A DNA stretch of 6,339 nt. It comes from CAYSHJ01 sp964589725. Lineage in GTDB: Bacteria > Planctomycetota > Planctomycetia > Planctomycetales > Planctomycetaceae. A model generated the notes under the pieces. It was not told the DNA's origin, ran no database searches, and was given only the letters and a program-made list of their open reading frames with translations. The stretch is from assembly GCA_964589725.1 (NCBI GenBank), contig CAZPUJ010000114.1, positions 1 to 6,339 of the forward strand, written 5' to 3'. Numbering within the stretch: the stretch's first letter is position 1; each line of letters begins with the position of its first letter. The translations under genes and the position numbers were made by a program. This document shows, piece after piece, positions 1 through 4,146 of the stretch.

Positions 1-101
1 CGAGTCATGTGAACTTGAAGAAATACCAATCCCACCCGCGCGGTCCCAAGAAGCCAAAGCCCCAACGCCACTACTCGGGGAATGGAAGGCTTGTCGCAAC
101 C

Positions 102-124
102 GCTAGCCCAAGGTCGTCGAGTTG
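102..124 (+). repeat. Left IS end: target duplication plus terminal inverted repeat
   Basis: Positions 102-107 are GCTAGC, the target duplication copy, and 108-124 are the left terminal inverted repeat. It matches the right end with one substitution and one extra G. GCTAGC is itself a palindrome, so the inverted repeat appears six bases longer on each side than the true IS end; the exact boundary is therefore uncertain by a few bases. Confidence 0.65.
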
Positions 125-589
125 GAGGACAACGTCGACGAATTCAAAAAAGTTCGTGGTGTTCTTTCGACGCAAGTTATTTCGCGATGGGTGAGCGGTT
201 AGTGATCGTGGCTGAGATCGCTGTGTAGTGAAGACTTTTGGTTTTGGCGGAGCGATTCGCGGTGGTAGAACACGGGCCATGTTTATTCGTCCGTGTTATC
301 GCAGGAAGAATGGCAAGCGTCACTCGTATTGGGCGTTGGTCGAGTTGTATCGCGCCGTGTGCTGGACGAACTGTCGAGCCTGCAAGTCATCGACATCGTG
401 CTGCCAACTCGCCAAGGTCCGGACATCCGCAAACGTTGCGTGACTCGCCCCACGGACCACCAATCGATCCTGCTCCACCACCTGGGCCTGGAGTTGCCGT
501 CCCACATCGAACCCACCACGATGTCGTGAAGACTTTCGGGAACCGTCCGTTGCCCTCCAATCACTTACGGCGACAACTGACGAACTTGG
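108..589 (+). mobile_element. Internally deleted IS1634-like insertion sequence (482 bp)
   Basis: The element is bounded by imperfect terminal inverted repeats, CCAAGGTCGTCGAGTTG at 108-124 and the complement of CCAAGTTCGTCAGTTG at 574-589. These lie immediately inside two copies of GCTAGC (102-107 and 590-595), read as the target duplication. It carries only the first and last parts of a transposase gene. As I recall, IS1634-family elements are about 1.5-2 kb, have ends beginning with C and give 5-6 bp duplications, which fits the ends here. It therefore looks like a non-autonomous, MITE-like deletion derivative that could move only if a full-length relative supplied transposase. The sequence from 125 to 278 holds no convincing gene. 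Confidence 0.68.
279..529 (+). pseudogene. IS1634-like transposase remnant, start and end only
   Basis: ATG at 279 opens MFIRPCYRRKNGKRHSYWAL followed by VELYR, a typical start of IS1634-like DDE transposases, whose N-termini commonly read 'RRKNGKRHxYWALVESYR'. From about 350 the family resemblance moves to another frame, which reads SRRVLDELSSLQVIDIVLPT and then RKRCVTRPTDHQSILLHHLG, ending at TGA 527-529. This matches the known C-terminal end of such transposases ('VLPTxxGxEIRKRC...RPTxHQ...LGLxLP'). About 85 codons remain where the family has roughly 500 or more, and the whole catalytic core is gone. The junction lies near 345-353, where both frames are readable for a few bases. It cannot make an active enzyme. 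The family call rests on remembered consensus. Confidence 0.66.
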
Positions 590-595
590 GCTAGC
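574..595 (-). repeat. Right IS end: terminal inverted repeat plus target duplication
   Basis: Positions 574-589 read as CCAAGTTCGTCAGTTG on the minus strand, matching the left end. Positions 590-595 are the second GCTAGC copy. The flanking gene resumes in frame at 596, which supports this boundary over one further in or out. Confidence 0.65.
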
Positions 596-670
596 TTGTT
601 GCAGAGATGAATGGCAGCAACGATCGGGTTGCCTGACTGTTGGCTACGTCGTCATTGGGTTGGGGTGATT

Positions 671-678
671 GGGAGGAA
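671..678 (+). promoter_or_regulatory. Strong Shine-Dalgarno for the P450 gene
   Basis: GGGAGGAA lies five bases or fewer upstream of ATG 682. This decides the start: a TTG at 640 is in frame but has no comparable site, and the 14 extra residues it would add precede the conserved N-terminal proline-rich motif without matching it. Confidence 0.8.
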
Positions 679-681
679 CAG

Positions 682-2040
682 ATGGCTCAAGCGTTCGCCC
701 CGTTACCACCTGGTCCGAAGACGCCGGCCGTTTGGCAACTCCTCCGCTATTCCCACTCGCCGTTGCCGTTCCTGGAAGCGTGTGCCCGCCGTTATGGCGA
801 TCCGTTCACGGTCCGGTGGGCGGGTTACGGCACATTCGTGATGCTGGCCTCGCCCGACGCGGTGCAGGACGTGTTCCGGGGCGATCCTCACACACTGCAC
901 TCCGGGGAGGGCAACGAGTTCCTCACGGCCACGGTGGGCCAGAACTCTGTGCTCGTTCTGGACGACGAACCCCACGCGCGGCAGCGGCGCATCTTGTTGC
1001 CACCATTGAAAGGTGAGCGGATGCGTTCGTACTTCGACGCAATGCAAGCGGCCACCGTGGAAGCGGTGCAAGAGTGGCCCCTCGGCCGGACGCTGGGCAT
1101 GGTCGAGCCGATGCAACAGATCACATTGCGGGTGATGCTCCAAGTAGTGCTCGGATTGGAGTCTAGCGCGGAGCTCGCAGATTTCGCCGGAAGGGTTCAG
1201 CGTGTCTTGGAACTCGCTCGCGGCCGCCATGTGCTGATACTCGTGAAGATTCTGCCCATCGCGCTGCTCCAGAGGACGCGGTGGTTGCCGTTCTATCGGC
1301 GCATGCACGACCTGGACCAGGCTCTGTTGGGCTTGATCGAGAAACGTCGCCGAGAGCCGGTCGTGACACATGGCGAAAACATCCTGGCCGATCTCTTGGC
1401 GGCTTCCCACGCGGACGGCCAGCCGCTCGGCAACCAGGAGATCCGCGACGCCCTGGTGACCATGATCTTCGCCGGACATGACACGACCTCGGTGGCTTTG
1501 GCCTGGACCCTGGAGCAGATCGTGCCCCGCGCGGACGTGGTGGAGCGGATCACCGACGAACTGCGGCAAACGACCGGAGGCGCACCTCCGCGTGCCGACC
1601 ATCTGAACCAACTGGAGTACCTCGACGCCGCGATTCGTGAGAGCCTGCGGATTCGCACCATCCTGCCATTCGTTGTCCGGTTGACCAAAGCGGTGTTCAC
1701 TGCGGGAGGACGAGAGTATCCGTCTGGCATCGTGCTGTGCCCATGCAGTCACCTCGTCCATCGTCGGGAAGACCTGTACCCCGAGCCGGAGAAGTTCCGT
1801 CCCGACCGATTCCTGGAGAGACACTACGCGGCCCACGAGTGGTTTCCATTTGGCGGTGGCAGTCGGATGTGTCTGGGCATGGCCTTCGCTTTGTATGAGA
1901 TGAAAGTCGTCTTGAGTACGTTGTTTGCCACGATACGCCTGGCTCGTCCGCCCGGCAGTCGATCCACCCCGGTTCGCCGTGGCATCGCGCTCGCGCCGGA
2001 CGACGGGGCGCGGATGACCGTGGTGGAGAGACGAACCTAG
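682..2040 (+). CDS. Cytochrome P450, possibly CYP110-like
   Basis: This is a complete 452-residue class of soluble bacterial P450, a haem-thiolate monooxygenase that inserts one oxygen atom from O2 using electrons from a separate ferredoxin or flavodoxin system. No redox partner gene is in the window. The N-terminus has the proline-rich LPPGPKTP motif followed by a typical 'FLEACARRYGDPF' stretch and no membrane anchor. The I-helix oxygen-binding motif AGHDTTS is at 264-270, the K-helix ExxR pair is E320 and R323, then a PEPEKFRPDRF meander. The haem loop FPFGGGSRMCLG is at 388-399, with C397 as the iron ligand. All key residues are present and length is normal. The N-terminal wording resembles cyanobacterial CYP110 enzymes, some of which act on fatty acids or terpenes; the substrate here is unknown. 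The methyltransferase remnant downstream suggests a former small-molecule tailoring cluster. Confidence 0.96.
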   Translation: MAQAFAPLPPGPKTPAVWQLLRYSHSPLPFLEACARRYGDPFTVRWAGYGTFVMLASPDAVQDVFRGDPHTLHSGEGNEFLTATVGQNSVLVLDDEPHARQRRILLPPLKGERMRSYFDAMQAATVEAVQEWPLGRTLGMVEPMQQITLRVMLQVVLGLESSAELADFAGRVQRVLELARGRHVLILVKILPIALLQRTRWLPFYRRMHDLDQALLGLIEKRRREPVVTHGENILADLLAASHADGQPLGNQEIRDALVTMIFAGHDTTSVALAWTLEQIVPRADVVERITDELRQTTGGAPPRADHLNQLEYLDAAIRESLRIRTILPFVVRLTKAVFTAGGREYPSGIVLCPCSHLVHRREDLYPEPEKFRPDRFLERHYAAHEWFPFGGGSRMCLGMAFALYEMKVVLSTLFATIRLARPPGSRSTPVRRGIALAPDDGARMTVVERRT

Positions 2041-2041
2041 C

Positions 2042-2100
2042 GTAGGTTGGGACTCCGTCCCGACCATTCGATTTGGGGTCGGGACGGAGTCCCAACCTAC
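2042..2100. repeat. REP-like doublet (BIME-like): two GTAG hairpins in inverted orientation
   Basis: Positions 2042-2065 and 2077-2100 are perfect 24-base inverted copies with an 11-base spacer. Each arm is also a hairpin on its own: in the left arm GGTTGGGAC (2045-2053), loop TCC, GTCCCGACC (2057-2065), a 9-bp stem with one T-G wobble. Each arm starts on its own strand with GTAG (2042-2045, and 2100-2097 on the minus strand). A GTAG-type head before an imperfect palindrome is the known signature of REP sequences handled by REP-associated tyrosine transposases (RAYT). It starts one base after the P450 stop codon, so it could also stabilise or end that transcript, although no T-tract follows. 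Copy number in the genome is not known from here. Confidence 0.75.
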
Positions 2101-2134
2101 ATTAGTTGCGGCATCGCCGCGTGAGAGTCAGACG

Positions 2135-2744
2135 ATGAAGCTGGGAAACGCGCCCGAGAGTTTGCTGGAACGGTTCGCCATTTTGTCCGGCATGTTGCCC
2201 ACCCCGGAATTTTCGAGAGTTGGTCAGGCATCATGCTGTCTCGCACGATCATGGCTACTTCTCAGTGGCGATCTGCCGACGATATCCGCAACTCCGGTCC
2301 ACAGTCCTGGACTTGCCACAGGCGATTCAACACGTGGCTCCACTGCTGGCGAAAGAAGGCATGGGTGATCGAGTGGTTCATCGAATAGGCAACGCCTTGA
2401 CCGACGATCTGGGCACGGAGGCTTACGACCTCGTGTTCCTGTCGGCGGTCATGCATCACTTCGATGAAGCGACGAACCGTGAGCTGATGGGGCGCATCGC
2501 GCAAGCGCTCCGCCCCGGCGGCTTCGTCGCCATCTGGGAACCACGGCGGCAGGATCGCGCTAGCAAGATTCTTCAGTTTGGCGGTCTGATGGATTTGTTT
2601 TTCGGGTTCTTTAGCAAAGCTGGAACTTGGTCCGCCGCAGAAGTTACCGACTGGTTTCGCGGAGCCGGCCTTGAAGCACGGAAGTCCCGGTCGCCACCGA
2701 TGATGTCCGGTCTGGCGTTGCACGTCGCACGAAAGCCAACGTGA
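2135..2744 (+). pseudogene. Class I SAM-dependent O-methyltransferase-like gene, disrupted
   Basis: Three frames together spell a COMT-like methyltransferase of a type with an N-terminal dimerisation domain and a C-terminal Rossmann domain. Frame one, from ATG 2135, reads MKLGNAPESLLERFAILSG then MLPTPEFSRVGQ. After an apparent one-base loss near 2226-2230 the frame shifts to IMLSRTIMAT (2230-2259), matching the conserved helix that follows PTP in this family. The reading then jumps to a third frame with HGYFSVAICRRYPQLRSTVL (2250 on), which is SAM motif I onward, then LTDDL, YDLVFLSAVMHHF, LRPGGFVAIWE and a C-terminal tail to TGA 2742. About 140-150 residues of the dimerisation domain are missing, and the glycines before HGYF in motif I are lost. 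An internal TTG at 2220 could start a 174-residue protein, but without motif I it should not bind SAM. Family resemblance is recalled, not searched. Confidence 0.82.
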
Positions 2745-2783
2745 GAGCGTTCGCCCCAAATCTAACCTTCGCGGAGAGCTTCC

Positions 2784-2972
2784 ATGAACCGTATCAACAA
2801 AGCAGATTTTGTCGGTCCATCGCGAGCACGGGAAGCTCCGAATGCATTTCGCCGACCTGGAATTGTTTGTATTTCGCGATCGGGACCGCGCAGTGGAGTG
2901 GCCCCGAGAAGTAATGATTCGTCGATTGTGGCCGGATGGCGGCTAAATAGACCCGTAGTGATGATTGCATAG
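2784..2972 (+). CDS. Doubtful small hypothetical protein (62 aa)
   Basis: I do not recognise this ORF. It has a well-placed ribosome-binding site (GGAGAG at 2773-2778, five bases before the ATG) and starts MNRINKADFVGPSRAREAPN. The product would be basic, rich in Arg, Ser and Pro, with no signal peptide, membrane segment or visible motif. Its last codons and stop run into the REP-like hairpin pair at 2969, so its 3' end may not be original. Codon choice lacks the strong G/C third-position preference of the P450 and peptidase genes. It could be the 5' stub of another decayed gene, given the pattern on both sides, or chance. Confidence 0.2.
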   Translation: MNRINKADFVGPSRAREAPNAFRRPGIVCISRSGPRSGVAPRSNDSSIVAGWRLNRPVVMIA

Positions 2973-3019
2973 CTGAAGTCGTGAGACTTCAGGCTCCGAA
3001 TTCTCACAAGTTCGACTAT
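2969..3019. repeat. Inverted pair of REP-like hairpins with ATAG heads
   Basis: On the + strand ATAG (2969-2972) is followed by a perfect 8-bp stem, CTGAAGTC (2973-2980), loop GTGA, GACTTCAG (2985-2992). On the minus strand a second ATAG (3019-3016) is followed by CGAACT/AATTCG, a 6-bp stem with one wobble (2997-3002 with 3009-3014). Aligned on their own strands, the two units share the pattern ATAG, then GAA, T, GTGAGA, TTC, G, at about three quarters of positions. The loop sequences GTGAGA (2981-2986) and TCTCAC (3002-3007) are complementary. The arrangement, two inverted headed hairpins, is the same as at 2042-2100, with ATAG instead of GTAG. Confidence 0.5.
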
Positions 3020-3058
3020 TGCCAAGAGGTCTTTGCGGGTCTACTTACATTACATCGT

Positions 3059-3063
3059 AAGGA
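3059..3063 (+). promoter_or_regulatory. Shine-Dalgarno upstream of the beta-helix remnant
   Basis: AAGGA, eight bases before ATG 3072. It supports ATG 3072 as the original start, rather than the GTG at 3127 that opens the long downstream frame. Confidence 0.55.
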
Positions 3064-3071
3064 TAAGACTC

Positions 3072-3975
3072 ATGCGCCAACTCACTTGCTGTGCGGCTGC
3101 TGGGATTCTCTTGATGGCAGCGGATCGTGGACAACGTGCTGTTTCATCAGTTCGCCTACGGCATTCACGTTTACGGTTCGGAGAAGGCGTCGCTCAAGGG
3201 CTTCGAGATCGACGGGAACATCGCCTTCGAGAACGGCTGCCTCACGCGGAAGGGAGACAACGCGCCGGGCATCATGGTGGGCGGAGCTTCGCCAGCCGAA
3301 CGCATCGCGATCCGCGACAATGTGGTCGTCAGCGGCGGAATGCGGCTGGGGTATCCCTGGGGCACGACCAGCGAGGACGTTGTCTGCACCGGCAATTACT
3401 GTGAAGGTTTAGTGGTCCGCGACTTCCGCAAGGCGACCATCGCGAGAAACACGATTGTGGCTCATTCTAACGTCGTGCAATTGGAAGCAGCCGAGCGGCT
3501 GCTTCTGGCCGGCCAGCGCTGGAACGAGAACGACTACTATGTCACCGACGGCCGCTGGGGCGAGTGCGCCGTCGTCGAAGGCTCGAAGAGTCGCGGTCTG
3601 ACTTACGATCAGTGGCGTGAGACAACCGGCTTCGACGCCAAGAGCACCTTCACGAAAGGCACGCCGTCCAAACTGCGAGTAATCGTGCGCCCCAACACTC
3701 ACGAACCCGGCCGCGCTCACATCGCTGTGCTCAACCCGGCGCAGTTGCCAGAAGTCGAAGTCGATTTGTCTCGCGTGCTGTCGTCTGGCCAGAAGTTCCG
3801 CATCGTGAGCGTCAAAGACTTCTTCGGCCCATCGCTGGTGACTGGCGTCTACGACAGCAAACCTGTGCGAGTGCCGATGAAACCGGTCACGCCTCCTTCG
3901 CCCGTCGGAATGCCGAACGCCGAACTGCCAGTCACTGAACCCCAATTCGCCGCCTTCATCGTGCTGCCGGAGTGA
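3072..3975 (+). pseudogene. Secreted right-handed beta-helix protein, internally deleted
   Basis: The original start appears to be ATG 3072, which gives a short signal peptide (MRQLTCCAAAGILLMAA, then D) in one frame. Around 3117-3125 the reading moves to the next frame, which is open from after a TGA at 3112 to the stop at 3973. It reads RIVDNVLFHQFAYGIHVYGS, then beta-helix coils with repeated Asn and Val positions (IRDNVVV, VCTGNYC, IARNTIV), then a compact C-terminal domain (IVRPNTHEPGRAHIAVLNPA, VDLSRVL, FRIVSVKDFFGPSLV, ending PVTEPQFAAFIVLPE). Pectate-lyase-like beta-helix proteins of planctomycetes with this ending are, as I recall, usually 550-650 residues. Here about 283 C-terminal residues plus the signal peptide remain. 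A GTG at 3127 could in theory start a protein, but it has no ribosome-binding site and no export signal. Substrate (probably a polysaccharide) is inference. Confidence 0.78.
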
Positions 3976-4005
3976 GCGATTTCGAATTGATTAGGTCGAG
4001 TGAAA

Positions 4006-4021
4006 CGCGTGGTTCCACGCG
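4006..4021. repeat. Short perfect palindrome downstream of the beta-helix remnant
   Basis: CGCGTGG and CCACGCG flank a TT centre, starting 31 bases after the stop at 3975; a realistic fold is a 6-bp stem with a GTTC loop. It could act as part of a transcription stop, but no run of T follows, so I record it only as a palindrome. The rest of 3976-4146 shows no gene. Confidence 0.4.
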
Positions 4022-4132
4022 AAGCGGTGGTGTGCAGGCTGCTCATGACGTAGGATGCCCAGCGCGCGTCGAGAAGACCATGCAATCCTCGCGGATGCGA
4101 CCAGGACGGCCTATGTGACGCCTCCGTCGCAC

Positions 4133-4136
4133 GAGG
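4133..4136 (+). promoter_or_regulatory. Probable ribosome-binding site of the TPR-peptidase gene
   Basis: GAGG ends ten bases before ATG 4147, slightly far but usable. The frame is open back to a TAG at 4051, yet no other ATG lies between, so ATG 4147 is the best start. Confidence 0.4.
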
Positions 4137-4146
4137 TGCTTCTCCA

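Larger units (their letters stand above)
3..610 (+). pseudogene. C-terminal tail of a transposase gene, interrupted by an inserted IS
   Basis: The frame entering from the left edge reads a basic, proline-rich tail (LKKYQSHPRGPKKPKPQR at about 12-65, then GRLVATAS up to 107). From memory this resembles the 'PRGPKKPKPKR...HVSTARLL' endings of planctomycete IS4-like transposases. The reading stops making sense at 108, exactly where an IS end begins. If the IS and one copy of its target duplication are removed, the frame continues from 596 as ttg ttg cag aga tga, giving ...LVATASLLQR and a stop at 608-610, a plausible natural end. The 5' part of the gene lies outside the window. The repair of the frame is seen directly in the sequence; the family name is recalled and less certain. 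Alternative: a chance basic ORF fragment. Confidence 0.42.
2745..3071. other. Gene-poor gap between two pseudogenes
   Basis: This 327-base stretch holds no recognised gene. It contains a doubtful 62-codon ORF (2784-2972), a pair of REP-like hairpins (2969-3019) and the ribosome-binding site of the next gene (3059-3063). A TTGCCA at 3019-3024 has only a poor -10 match at the right distance (TACTTA at 3042-3047), so I do not call a promoter. Confidence 0.6.

Noticed and set aside
107..202. A readable frame (PKVVELEDNVDEFKKVRG...) ending at TAG 200-202
   Set aside because: It lies inside the IS, starts within the terminal inverted repeat, has no start codon or ribosome-binding site, and matches nothing I recognise.
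96..602. Longer IS inverted repeats reaching out to GCAAC/GTTGC
   Set aside because: The extra pairing comes from the palindromic GCTAGC and a few chance bases; the interrupted gene resumes in frame only if the boundary is at 107/108 and 589/590.
598..631. GTTGC and GCAAC repeats between the IS and the P450 as an operator
   Set aside because: The stems are only five bases and their spacing fits several pairings equally; chance is likely.
640..681. TTG at 640 as the P450 start, adding 14 residues
   Set aside because: ATG 682 has GGGAGGAA just upstream and begins right before the conserved LPPGPKTP motif; the TTG has no such site.
703..2067. A 454-codon open frame on the minus strand opposite the P450
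   Set aside because: It mirrors the high third-position G/C of the P450, crosses the REP doublet and shows no recognisable domain; the + strand has every P450 motif.
3019..3047. Possible promoter TTGCCA, 17 bases, TACTTA upstream of the beta-helix remnant
   Set aside because: The -10 matches the consensus at only two of six positions.
4006..4021. Intrinsic terminator after the beta-helix remnant
   Set aside because: The stem is short and no T-run follows; kept only as a palindrome.
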